In this document: positions 34,262 through 41,968 of the stretch, piece after piece | Layout: each line of letters starts with the position of its first letter | How positions within the stretch are numbered: the first letter of the stretch is position 1 | Source: Clostridiales bacterium | GTDB taxonomy: Bacteria > Bacillota > Clostridia > Christensenellales > Aristaeellaceae | Assembly (NCBI GenBank): GCA_019419995.1 | Contig: JAHZHZ010000002.1 | Location: forward strand, 128,242-192,241 | DNA length: 64,000 bases | Direction: 5' to 3' | The notes under the pieces: generated by a model | What the model saw: only the letters and a program-made list of their open reading frames with translations | The model's database searches: none | What the model was told of the DNA's origin: nothing | Position numbers and translations under genes: made by a program

Positions 34262-34940
34262 AAAAAGCGGTGGTTTCGGCAGGGTTCTAGAATTTATTGG
34301 CCTAGTCGATGACGAGCCGCAGGACATGTATGAAGATGAATATGAATCCGGCAATTATGGACGGCCGCAGGCCTATACACCTCAGCGCACACAGCGCACA
34401 CAGTCCCGCAGCCGTCAGGAAATGACCACTACGCGCCGGACGGTTTCCTCCTATGAGCCAACCCGTACTCCACGGATGAGCCGGAGTTCCAATAGCCGCT
34501 TTGACCAGCCGCAGCGTGGAACTCAGAGCACGCAGCGTCGCAGCGGTGCTTTTGTGGAGCGGGTGGACGATCGGGTTGACCGCTATGATTATTCGCCGCG
34601 CACGTCTCGTTTCGACAGTGCAGACGGGGCGCTGGAACGTTACAGCGATGTTCCGGCACGTACATCCCGTTCCACCGCCGTGCGGCAGCGTACTGTGATG
34701 TATTCTTTGCACAGTTTGGAAGATTGTTGCGATGTCATTGATAATTTGATTCTCAACAATACCGTGGTGCTGACGCTGGATGATTTGGATACTCAATTGA
34801 TGCAGCGGGCTGTGGACACTCTCTCTGGAGCAGTTTTTGCCCTGCATGCTACCATCCGCAAGGCATCTGAAAGAACCTATCTTATTGCTCCGTCTGGAGT
34901 GGAGGTCAATGAAACTGATGATTTTGACCGCCGCTTCTGA
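34251..34940 (+). CDS. sepF: Cell division protein SepF
   Basis: 229 residues: an N-terminal amphipathic membrane-binding helix ('GGFGRVLEFIGLVDD'), a long low-complexity Arg/Ser/Thr/Tyr-rich linker (about 30-145), and the C-terminal SepF domain (about 148-220: 'LEDCCDVIDNLILNNTVVLTLDDLD...AVDTLSGAVFAL'). SepF tethers FtsZ to the membrane and shapes the septum. The linker is longer and more basic than usual. Sits between yggS and yggT as in most Firmicutes. Confidence 0.93.
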   Translation: MARKKSGGFGRVLEFIGLVDDEPQDMYEDEYESGNYGRPQAYTPQRTQRTQSRSRQEMTTTRRTVSSYEPTRTPRMSRSSNSRFDQPQRGTQSTQRRSGAFVERVDDRVDRYDYSPRTSRFDSADGALERYSDVPARTSRSTAVRQRTVMYSLHSLEDCCDVIDNLILNNTVVLTLDDLDTQLMQRAVDTLSGAVFALHATIRKASERTYLIAPSGVEVNETDDFDRRF

Positions 34941-34970
34941 TTGGAAGACAGAAAAGGAGGCGTGATCTTT

Positions 34971-35258
34971 ATGACGCTTTTTCAAGTCTTTCGAGCTGGT
35001 TCCGCCTTCTTGAGAATCGTCAGCTTTGCGATTCTTGTGTACTGCATTCTTTCATGGTTTCGCCCTCGCCATCAGTTGTATCTGTGGCTGGGAAGCTTCA
35101 TACGGCCGTTTGTAGCGCCGTTTCGCCGCCTGAGCGTGTGGCTAATGAGCCGTACGCGGATGCCTTTGGATTTTTCCTGCTGGTTTGCAGTGCTGGGATT
35201 AGAATTGATTAACAGCCTGTGGTGGGTGCTGTACAGGCTTTTGGCTGGGATTCACTGA
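34971..35258 (+). CDS. YggT-family membrane protein
   Basis: 95 residues with two hydrophobic segments (about 14-32 and 60-85) and the family 'RPF..PFRRL' between them. YggT proteins are encoded beside sepF; a role in division or osmotic homeostasis has been proposed but is not settled. AAAAGGAGG precedes the ATG at 34971; the open frame upstream lacks a site. Its stop overlaps the ylmH start (TGATG). Confidence 0.88.
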   Translation: MTLFQVFRAGSAFLRIVSFAILVYCILSWFRPRHQLYLWLGSFIRPFVAPFRRLSVWLMSRTRMPLDFSCWFAVLGLELINSLWWVLYRLLAGIH

Positions 35259-36013
35259 TGAAGGACGGAATCGGGCTGGAAGAGAAGCGCTTGGAAGAAC
35301 TGGCGCTACGGGCCCAATATGGGGGCGGTCCCTGCTATACGCGTTTTCTTGAACCCTCCTTGAAATTCCGTATGCAGGCAGTTGGGATAGAAGTAGGGGT
35401 TAAGATCTGCCTGTGGGGCGGGTATGCAGACGCGGAGCGCTGCATTGGAGCTTTCTGGAGGGATGTGCCACCGGAAATGGAAAATTTTCCGGTAGCCTGC
35501 ATTGAGTTGAACTGGAATCCCAAGTATGCCTGCCCTGCCCATCGGGATCTGTTAGGGGCCGTAATGGGACTGGGATTGGAGCGCGATAGTGTGGGCGATA
35601 TTGCTGCCGGTGAGAAGGAAGGCAGCGCCTATCTGTTTGTACACCGGGACGTGGAGATGTATGTTTGTGGAAATCTTGACTCTGCCGGTCGTGCGCAGTT
35701 GAAGGTGAAATCTTTTGGAGGGACTCCCATCCTCCGGCCTCCCCAGGGAGTGGCGCTGCGTGTGACAGTATCAAGCCTGCGGTTAGATGCAGTGCTGGCT
35801 GCGGGATACCGGCTTTCGAGGAGTGAGGCCCAGAGGCTCATCGAAAGCGGCCAGGTTAAGTGCAATCATGAGGAGATTTTGCGCGGAGATGTGCGTCTGG
35901 ACAGTGGTGATCTTCTCTCCGTGCGCGGCCATGGCCGAATGCTTGTGGAGGGCTTAGAGGGCGCCACCCGAAAGGGTCGTCAGGCGCTGCGCCTCTTTAA
36001 ATATACGGGATAA
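35258..36013 (+). CDS. YlmH-type RNA-binding protein with S4 domain
   Basis: 251 residues. The N-terminal part matches the YlmH ribosome-associated family. The C-terminal S4 domain (about 180-245) has 'LRLDAVLAAGYRLSRSEAQRLIESGQVKCN' as its alpha-L motif. YlmH is encoded in the sepF-divIVA cluster and binds rRNA or stalled ribosomal complexes. It is coupled to yggT by a one-base overlap of stop and start. Confidence 0.88.
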   Translation: MKDGIGLEEKRLEELALRAQYGGGPCYTRFLEPSLKFRMQAVGIEVGVKICLWGGYADAERCIGAFWRDVPPEMENFPVACIELNWNPKYACPAHRDLLGAVMGLGLERDSVGDIAAGEKEGSAYLFVHRDVEMYVCGNLDSAGRAQLKVKSFGGTPILRPPQGVALRVTVSSLRLDAVLAAGYRLSRSEAQRLIESGQVKCNHEEILRGDVRLDSGDLLSVRGHGRMLVEGLEGATRKGRQALRLFKYTG

Positions 36014-36046
36014 CCCCTAGAACACAAAGAAAAGGAGATTGAACCT

Positions 36047-36598
36047 ATGGCAATCAGTGTGAAGGATATTCAGGAGAAAGAGTTTTCCACCCAGAACGCC
36101 AACGGTTATGATGTGGAGCAGGTGGATGATTTTCTGGATGAGCTGGCAGATCAGCTGGGCGCGTTGATCCGGGAGAACCTGGCGCTGAACGGCCAGGTGA
36201 AGCAGTTGGAAGAATCCCTGGCGTCCGCGGAGGCAGCCAAGGCGGAAATGGAAAAGAAGCTTCCGGATTATAACGAGAACGGTTACTTTAAGAATCTGGA
36301 AAGCGCCATGCGTGAATCGCTGATTGGTGCCCAGCGCATTGCCGACGAAACCATTTCTGAAGCCAACAAAAAGGCGCAGCAAACCATTGACGATGCCAAT
36401 GCTCAGGCAGAAAAGACTTTGGCGGATGCTGATGCCCAGGCCAAGACCCTTACGGAAAATGCTCAACGTGCTGCGGCGGAAATGAAGGCGGAGACTGAAC
36501 GTCTGCGCGCTGTGGTGATGGATTATCGGGCCAACTTCAAGAAGTTGCTGGATGAACAGCTTGCGGCGTTGAAGGCGGGAGAAGCCCTGCTGAAGTGA
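36047..36598 (+). CDS. divIVA: DivIVA-family protein
   Basis: 183 residues. The N-terminal DivIVA domain ('ISVKDIQEKEFSTQN..GYDVEQVDDFLDEL') binds curved membrane, and the rest is a long Ala/Glu/Lys-rich coiled coil. It marks poles and septa and recruits division or wall factors. AAAAGGAG precedes the ATG. It ends the sepF-ylmH-divIVA run before a terminator. Confidence 0.92.
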   Translation: MAISVKDIQEKEFSTQNANGYDVEQVDDFLDELADQLGALIRENLALNGQVKQLEESLASAEAAKAEMEKKLPDYNENGYFKNLESAMRESLIGAQRIADETISEANKKAQQTIDDANAQAEKTLADADAQAKTLTENAQRAAAEMKAETERLRAVVMDYRANFKKLLDEQLAALKAGEALLK

Positions 36599-36658
36599 GC
36601 TGGCGTTGAAGAAAGCGGGTGCATCGGTGGGGGTGCGCTCATCATAAGTTGTATACCT

Positions 36659-36690
36659 CGTGGCCGGCGCTTCAGTCGGCCACGATTTTG
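36659..36690 (+). terminator. Terminator after divIVA
   Basis: An 8-bp stem (CGTGGCCG with CGGCCACG) with a 10-nt loop, followed by ATTTTG. Confidence 0.7.
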
Positions 36691-36752
36691 ACTCTAAGCA
36701 TGCACACATAATATGACGGAGAAAAGGAAAAAATCTCCGTGGAGGTGTGGGC

Positions 36753-37025
36753 ATGAAAGAACATGATCGTCGTCTGATCGAAAAGTTGGTGGGCACCCTG
36801 GAACGGATGAATCTGGAAGACTATGTGGAACACGTGAGCAATCGTCGCAGGATGATCTTTGATAACCTGTTTTATGGTATTCTGCGGGGATTGGGATTTT
36901 CCATTGGATTTACCGTGCTGGGTGCAGTGGTTATTGTGATTCTCCAGCGCATCGTTACCGAAAATCTCCCGCACATTGGCGGGTTTATTGCGGAGGTCAT
37001 ACATGCAATTGAGGCGAGGATGTAG
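36753..37025 (+). CDS. DUF5665-type small membrane protein
   Basis: 90 residues. An amphipathic N-terminal half ('LVGTLERMNLEDYVEHVSNRRRM') is followed by one membrane segment (about 45-68). The pattern matches small DUF5665 proteins of Firmicutes; function unknown. GGAGGTG precedes the ATG at 36753. The 3' end overlaps lspA by 23 bp. Confidence 0.75.
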   Translation: MKEHDRRLIEKLVGTLERMNLEDYVEHVSNRRRMIFDNLFYGILRGLGFSIGFTVLGAVVIVILQRIVTENLPHIGGFIAEVIHAIEARM

Positions 37026-37479
37026 GCTCTGGTGGTTGGTTATTCCAGTGTTGGCCGCAGATCGGCTGACGAAGGAACTGGTTGAGCAGGTTCTGGCACC
37101 CCATGGAGTGCGTACTGCCATACCTGGATTGCTCAGCTGGGCCTATACGCAAAACCGTGGTGCAGCTTTCAGCTTGTTGTCAGGGCGCAGCGTGTTTTTG
37201 ATCTTGCTCACAGCTGTGCTTGTGGCGGGAATCGTTTTATATCAGTTACGCAAATGGGAGAATCCGCTGCTGGAGCGCATAGGGCTGTGGCTGGTGGCAG
37301 CTGGCGGGTTGGGGAATCTCTGGGATCGCTTGGTCTATGGGTATGTGGTTGATTTCATTCGACTGGATTTTGTTCATTTTGCTGTATTTAATCTTGCCGA
37401 TGTGTTTGTCAGCATAGGGGCCGCGATGGTGCTTGTATCCGTGTTGGCCGGCGAATGGAGGACGCATAGGCATGGCTGA
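37003..37479 (+). CDS. lspA: Lipoprotein signal peptidase (SPase II)
   Basis: 158 residues with four membrane segments. The two catalytic aspartates are in 'GNLWDRL' and 'FNLADVFV'; 'QNRGAAFSLL' is also conserved. It removes the signal peptide from lipoproteins after Lgt has acted. Starts inside the preceding gene behind GGAGGT and overlaps the next by 8 bp, so the three are translationally coupled. Confidence 0.95.
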   Translation: MQLRRGCRLWWLVIPVLAADRLTKELVEQVLAPHGVRTAIPGLLSWAYTQNRGAAFSLLSGRSVFLILLTAVLVAGIVLYQLRKWENPLLERIGLWLVAAGGLGNLWDRLVYGYVVDFIRLDFVHFAVFNLADVFVSIGAAMVLVSVLAGEWRTHRHG

Positions 37480-38395
37480 TTTTACCATCTGTTCCCATAC
37501 CGTGGCAGCGTGTGAAACCGGAGAGAGGCTGGACGTATTGGTAGCCTCTGCAGCGCAATTGACGCGCTCTCGAGCCGGAACGCTGATTCGGGACGGATTT
37601 GTGTGCGTCAATGGTGAACGGCAGGCTAAGGCGGGGTTCAGGCCGAGAGAAGGAGACAGCCTGGAAATTAAATTGCCCTCAGTGGCACCGGCTTGCACTC
37701 AGGCGCAGGATATCCCATTGAATATACTTTATCAGGATGCGGATCTGGCGGTAGTTTATAAACCTTCGGGGATGGTGGTACATCCGGCGGCGGGTAACCC
37801 GGATGGAACACTGGTCAATGCTCTACTAGCGAGGCTGGATCATCTCTCCGGCATCGGTGGGGAAATCCGGCCGGGCATTGTGCATCGCATTGATAAGGAC
37901 ACTTCTGGTCTGCTGTTGGTGGCCAAAAATGACTTCAGCCATCTGGCACTTTCGGAGCAAATTCGAGTGCACAGCGTTCAACGTGCCTACATGGCAATTG
38001 TCCAGGGACATATGAGGGAACCCTCTGGAACGGTGGAGGGTCCCATTGGCCGCCATCCCGTGGACCGGAAGAAGATGGCCATTGTGCCCGATGGTCGGGA
38101 AGCCGTGACCCATTGGAGGGTATTGGAGGAACTGCGGGGTGCGACGTTGTTGGAGTGTCGTTTAACCACGGGGCGCACCCATCAGATCCGTGTACATATG
38201 GCTTCCATTGGCCATCCGTTATTGGGAGATCCACTATATGGCCCCAAGAAATCGCCCTGGGCCGTAACAGGCGGACAATTGCTTCACGCTTTTCGGCTGG
38301 GTTTCGTTCATCCCCGCAGTGGAGAAGAAATGCTCTTTGAGGCGCCCCCGGAGGAGCGCTTTAACCATTGGCGGCAAAAGTTGCGGCTGCCATGA
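37472..38395 (+). CDS. RluA/RluD-family pseudouridine synthase
   Basis: 307 residues. An N-terminal S4 domain (about 12-70) and a catalytic domain with Asp in 'HRIDKDTSGLLLVAKN', plus 'LLECRLTTGRTHQIRVHM'. It isomerises uridines in 23S rRNA or tRNA. It directly follows lspA, as in many Firmicutes where the gene is called rluD or ylyB. GGAGG lies 10 nt before the ATG. Confidence 0.93.
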   Translation: MADFTICSHTVAACETGERLDVLVASAAQLTRSRAGTLIRDGFVCVNGERQAKAGFRPREGDSLEIKLPSVAPACTQAQDIPLNILYQDADLAVVYKPSGMVVHPAAGNPDGTLVNALLARLDHLSGIGGEIRPGIVHRIDKDTSGLLLVAKNDFSHLALSEQIRVHSVQRAYMAIVQGHMREPSGTVEGPIGRHPVDRKKMAIVPDGREAVTHWRVLEELRGATLLECRLTTGRTHQIRVHMASIGHPLLGDPLYGPKKSPWAVTGGQLLHAFRLGFVHPRSGEEMLFEAPPEERFNHWRQKLRLP

Positions 38396-38441
38396 TCTTG
38401 ATTTATATGGGGTTTGCCCACAATATGGAGGTTGATGTGGT

Positions 38442-39143
38442 GTGAGTCGTTTGGGAGACGCGATTAGGAAGGCGCGGTTGAATGCAAAAATGTCGGAAAA
38501 GGCGCTGGGACGCAAGTGCGGCATGGCAGAGAGCGTGATTAAAGACATTGAGTCTGGCAGGCGCATTGTTTCAGACGACCAGGCGCAACGAATTTTGAAG
38601 TTGTTAGGGGCGGAAAACCCAGTTTCTACAGAATTGGAAGTAGCTGCGGAACCGGAGGTAAAACTCAGACCCAGACCTCGTGCTTACATATTACCTGCCC
38701 GGGATGTGGAAGCTGATCAACAAAAAGCAGTTGATGAATCCACAGATGCCTGGTTGGATGCGCTGGGCGGTGTAGTGCGCCGCGTGCCAGTTATGGGACC
38801 TGACAGCGTGGTGGTGGAACACGTGCTTACCCCCATCATTGGCGGAAAGATTGAGGGTGGCGCTCCAGACAAAGTATTGTTTTTTCGCGTCCCGGATGAT
38901 AGCCTGCGGGGATTCAGGGTATATTCGGGAGATCTGTTGCTGACCGTTCCAGAAACCCGGGCACAAGATGGGGCACTCATGTTGGTGGAATATAAGGGCG
39001 TGCGCATGGTGCGCAAATTGTTGAAATTGGATGGCATGCGCATTCAGATGCAGTCATTTGACCGGGAGTTTGATGCCGTGGCTGCACCTGCACCCCAGGT
39101 ACGGGTTCTGGGCCGATGCGTGCGGTTAATGCGCATGCTGTAG
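38442..39143 (+). CDS. XRE-family regulator with LexA/CI-like S24 C-terminal domain
   Basis: 233 residues. An N-terminal HTH_3 domain (about 4-55, 'LGRKCGMAESVIKDIESGRR') is followed by a flexible linker with an Arg/Pro stretch. The C-terminal domain looks like the S24 fold ('VPDDSLRGFRVYSGDLLL'). Ser154 and Lys192 are placed like the catalytic dyad of LexA/CI repressors (38 apart). No clear Ala-Gly or Cys-Gly cleavage site precedes it. It begins with GTG behind GGAGG. It sits in a housekeeping operon, not in a prophage. Targets unknown. Confidence 0.75.
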   Translation: MSRLGDAIRKARLNAKMSEKALGRKCGMAESVIKDIESGRRIVSDDQAQRILKLLGAENPVSTELEVAAEPEVKLRPRPRAYILPARDVEADQQKAVDESTDAWLDALGGVVRRVPVMGPDSVVVEHVLTPIIGGKIEGGAPDKVLFFRVPDDSLRGFRVYSGDLLLTVPETRAQDGALMLVEYKGVRMVRKLLKLDGMRIQMQSFDREFDAVAAPAPQVRVLGRCVRLMRML

Positions 39144-39174
39144 GCTTGGCTTTAATAAGCTTTGCAAAGAAACT

Positions 39175-39216
39175 AAAAAAGCGTCGGGGCTTCTGCGGAA
39201 GCCCCGACGCTTTTTC
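39175..39216. terminator. Strong bidirectional terminator
   Basis: AAAAAAGCGTCGGGGCTT and its complement flank a 6-nt loop, with A/T tracts on both sides, between the convergent XRE-S24 and Lrp/AsnC genes. Confidence 0.92.
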
Positions 39217-39222
39217 ATTGGC

Positions 39223-39666
39223 TCAATCAGATTCCTTTTCCTCATTGGATTTGTTTCCCAAGATGTAGTAAGTTTTCACAGAGGCAACGCCTTCCAAGCT
39301 TGCTATGGAGCGGTGTACCTGACGAAATTCTTCTGTAGATACCGCATAAATAGAGGCTAGGTAATCTAAATCCCCCGTCAGTATGTAGAAGGATACTACA
39401 TGTGGATCGCTGGAAATGATATTTGCCAGCTTGTCAATATAACGAGTATGCTCAATCTTAATGCCGATCATGGCGGTAATGCCGCCTTCGATCTTGCTAT
39501 TGTCCACAATTGCCGTATATTGAAGAATTACCCCTTGATTCTCCAGACGTCGAATGCGCTCAGTCACGGAGGATACCGCCAGGCCGACTTCCTTGGCGAT
39601 AGCAGAAGCTGAAACACGTGCATTCTTCTTGAGCATGGATACAATTTTGAGATCAATACTGTCCAT
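39223..39666 (-). CDS. Lrp/AsnC-family transcriptional regulator
   Basis: 147 residues. An N-terminal HTH ('DLKIVSMLKKNARVSASAIAKEVGLAVSSVTERIRRLE') and a C-terminal RAM ligand domain ('GDLDYLASIYAVSTEEFRQV'). Such regulators form octamers that respond to small metabolites. It has its own promoter and stands downstream of psuK-psuG on the same strand, so it may regulate them. GGAGG lies 12 nt before the ATG at 39666; the upstream frame to 39747 is not needed. Confidence 0.92.
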   Translation of the reverse strand: MDSIDLKIVSMLKKNARVSASAIAKEVGLAVSSVTERIRRLENQGVILQYTAIVDNSKIEGGITAMIGIKIEHTRYIDKLANIISSDPHVVSFYILTGDLDYLASIYAVSTEEFRQVHRSIASLEGVASVKTYYILGNKSNEEKESD

Positions 39667-39699
39667 ATTTCTGTAATACCTCCGATTTTCTCCTCGTCT

Positions 39700-39728
39700 A
39701 TCATACCGTTTCGGAAGCTGTTTGTCAA
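39700..39728 (-). promoter_or_regulatory. Promoter of the Lrp/AsnC gene
   Basis: On the - strand TTGACA (39728-39723) and TATGAT (39705-39700) are 17 bp apart. Confidence 0.8.
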
Positions 39729-39748
39729 GAATTGCAACTATATTCAAG

Positions 39749-39772
39749 AAATTATGTCAACTTGCATAATTT
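39749..39772. promoter_or_regulatory. AT-rich palindrome, possible Lrp/AsnC operator
   Basis: AAATTATG and CATAATTT are 8-bp perfect arms with an 8-nt spacer, about 20 bp upstream of the -35 box of the Lrp/AsnC gene. Its size and AT content fit an autoregulatory site for this family. Confidence 0.5.
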
Positions 39773-39798
39773 ATTTGCTTTATATATTCACAAATAGA

Positions 39799-39828
39799 TG
39801 AAAAAATCCGCCCAAAAGCATTCTGGGC
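39799..39828 (-). terminator. Terminator of psuK-psuG
   Basis: On the - strand, CCGCCCA and TGGGCGG form a stem with a 9-nt loop followed by ATTTTTT. Confidence 0.85.
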
Positions 39829-39852
39829 GGGGAAATGGAGATGGGAAAAAAT

Positions 39853-40764
39853 TTACAGTTTGCAGGCGATTTGTGCGGCCAAACGGGCATTGTTGTATAC
39901 AAGCTGTATGTTGGAGGATAAACTGTGGCCGCCGGTGATATCCTTGATTTTTGCCAATAAAAATGGTGTGATATTCTTTCCTTGTATACCCTGGGCATGG
40001 GCTTCATCTAGAGCCTGATCAATGGCTTTGTTGATAACATTGGGGTCCATGGAATATTCTTCCGGAATGGGGTTGGCAATCAAAATGCCTCCTTTGAGGC
40101 CCATATTCAGTTTTGCACGGAAAGTGGCAGCGATTTCCTCGGGCGTATCCATTTGGTAGTCTACGCTAAAGCCGCTTTTGCGGGTATAAAACGCGGGCAA
40201 CTCTTTTGTTCTGTAGCCCACTACCGGCACGCCCTTGGTTTCCAAGTATTCCAGGGTTAAACCCAGATCTAATATGGATTTTGCACCTGCACATACTACC
40301 ATTACACTGGTTTGCGCCAATTCTTCCAGATCCGCGGAAATATCCATAGTGGTTTCTGCACCCCGGTGTACGCCTCCAATACCACCTGTGGCAAATATCC
40401 GGATTCCTGCCATGTTGGCTATAATCATAGTGGTGGCTACTGTGGTAGCTCCATCTTTACCCTGAGCAACTAGGGCTGGCAGGTCCCTGCGGGAAGTCTT
40501 GTTTACTGCATAACCTTTTTGCCCAAGGTAGCGTATTTCTTCTTCAGATAAACCGGCTTTGAGCCGTCCGCCGATAATGGCAATGGTAGCGGGTGTGGCG
40601 CCGTTTTCCCGGATGATTTTTTCAACGTTTAGAGCTGTATCCACATTTTGCGGATAGGGCATGCCATGAGAAATGATGGTGGATTCAAGGGCCACCACAG
40701 GTTTGGATGCCTGTAACGCCTCTTTAACTTCGGTGGAGATATCCAGATAGGGGCACAAACTCAT
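39853..40764 (-). CDS. psuG: Pseudouridine-5'-phosphate glycosidase
   Basis: 303 residues. 'VALESTIISHGMPYPQN' at the N-terminus, 'TSRRDLPALVAQGKDGATTVATTM' and 'FATGGIGGVHRGAETTMDISADL' are the PsuG/IndA hallmarks. It cleaves pseudouridine 5'-phosphate to uracil and ribose 5-phosphate. It lies 20 bp after the kinase gene, forming the complete two-step pseudouridine catabolic pair. AGGAGG precedes the ATG. Confidence 0.95.
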   Translation of the reverse strand: MSLCPYLDISTEVKEALQASKPVVALESTIISHGMPYPQNVDTALNVEKIIRENGATPATIAIIGGRLKAGLSEEEIRYLGQKGYAVNKTSRRDLPALVAQGKDGATTVATTMIIANMAGIRIFATGGIGGVHRGAETTMDISADLEELAQTSVMVVCAGAKSILDLGLTLEYLETKGVPVVGYRTKELPAFYTRKSGFSVDYQMDTPEEIAATFRAKLNMGLKGGILIANPIPEEYSMDPNVINKAIDQALDEAHAQGIQGKNITPFLLAKIKDITGGHSLSSNIQLVYNNARLAAQIACKL

Positions 40765-40784
40765 AAGTCTTTTTCCTCCTGCTT

Positions 40785-41723
40785 TTAAAGTTTAGCGGAT
40801 AGTTCACGCATTTTTTCGATCAGGTGAGCACGACTCATTTCCGGATTGACTGTATCCATGGAATTGACTGCGATCATGGCTGCCGCTGTGCCTGCAATGC
40901 CACTTTCGCGCACGCTTAACCCCTCACAATAGGCCCATACCAATGCCGCCGTAAAGGCATCACCTGCGCCTGTGGCATTGACTGCATTACAGGAAGTGTA
41001 AGGCAGAAAACCGCATCGGCCGTTTTCTGCATAGAGAGCCCCCTGGGTACCCATCGTTAGATAGACGCGCTTTGCACCGGCTAGATTGAGTTGCCGGGCT
41101 GCTTCAGAAGCATCCATTGCATCCCGAATGGGAATGCCCGCAAGAAGTTCAGCCTCCATGCGATTGGGTTTCAAACAAAAGATTCGGGGCAGAGCACGAC
41201 GCAGCCGAATTGCTTTGGCAGCGGAAACTGTATCGGCAAATATGGGTACGTGCAGCTCCTTGGACAGATAGAAGATGGTTTCCTCAGGAAGGTTGGCGTC
41301 GATAACCACTGCATCCATGGCATTGAGCATGGTAAGATATGGGGCAATGCGATCAGGAATCAGGATATTCTGAATTTCCATATCGCTGATGGCACAACAC
41401 ATATCGCCCCGAGCATCATCAATAAACAAATATACGGAAGTATGGCCTTCTGAAACAGTGATACAACCTTTTGTTCCAATGCCTTTGGAACGGCAATCCT
41501 CCAGCAACATGCGCCCATTGGAGTCGTTGCCCAATGCCGTGAACAATTCAACTTCCAATCCCAAGCGAGCAGCATTTTCTGCAATATTCCGCCCCGCCCC
41601 ACCGGGAGATAGGCGAACCTGGCCAGGGTTGGAATCTTTCTGTATTAAAACGCCGTCGGGGAAGCCGCCGATATCAACATTTGATCCACCAATTACTGCG
41701 ATTCGTTGCCGCATTTCAGCCAT
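40785..41723 (-). CDS. psuK: PfkB-family pseudouridine kinase
   Basis: 312 residues of the ribokinase/PfkB fold: 'GGSNVDIGGFPD' at the N-terminus, 'LSPGGAGRNIAENAARLG' (signature 1) and 'NATGAGDAFTAALVW' (signature 2, with catalytic Asp). The tight linkage to psuG indicates that it phosphorylates pseudouridine. First gene of the operon with its own promoter; AAGGAAGTG precedes the ATG. Confidence 0.93.
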   Translation of the reverse strand: MAEMRQRIAVIGGSNVDIGGFPDGVLIQKDSNPGQVRLSPGGAGRNIAENAARLGLEVELFTALGNDSNGRMLLEDCRSKGIGTKGCITVSEGHTSVYLFIDDARGDMCCAISDMEIQNILIPDRIAPYLTMLNAMDAVVIDANLPEETIFYLSKELHVPIFADTVSAAKAIRLRRALPRIFCLKPNRMEAELLAGIPIRDAMDASEAARQLNLAGAKRVYLTMGTQGALYAENGRCGFLPYTSCNAVNATGAGDAFTAALVWAYCEGLSVRESGIAGTAAAMIAVNSMDTVNPEMSRAHLIEKMRELSAKL

Positions 41724-41752
41724 CTAATCACTTCCTTTTGCTCTATATTTTC

Positions 41753-41781
41753 ATTATACCTTCACATAAATGGGTTTGCAA
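41753..41781 (-). promoter_or_regulatory. Promoter of psuK-psuG
   Basis: On the - strand TTGCAA (41781-41776) and TATAAT (41758-41753) are 17 bp apart, about 30 bp before the start codon. Confidence 0.8.
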
Positions 41782-41898
41782 GTGCTTGGTAATATGCGAT
41801 TGCAAAGCAATTTTAGACATATTTAGGGCAATATGATGTTAATTACATTTTAATAGATTAATGATTGGGTAAATTTATTCATTTGAAGAATAAAAACC

Positions 41899-41927
41899 TT
41901 GATTTTGACATAATATTGTAATATAAT
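41899..41927 (+). promoter_or_regulatory. Promoter of the NlpC/P60 hydrolase gene
   Basis: TTGATT and TATAAT are separated by 17 bp. A better-looking TTGACA at 41905 is only 11 bp from the -10 box and was not chosen. Confidence 0.65.
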
Positions 41928-41968
41928 AAATGCGGTTTAGTGGCAAATACGATGAATCGGGTGATTTG

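Noticed and set aside
41905..41927. TTGACA (41905) as the -35 box of the NlpC/P60 gene
   Set aside because: Only 11 bp separate it from TATAAT; TTGATT at 41899 has the correct 17-bp spacing.
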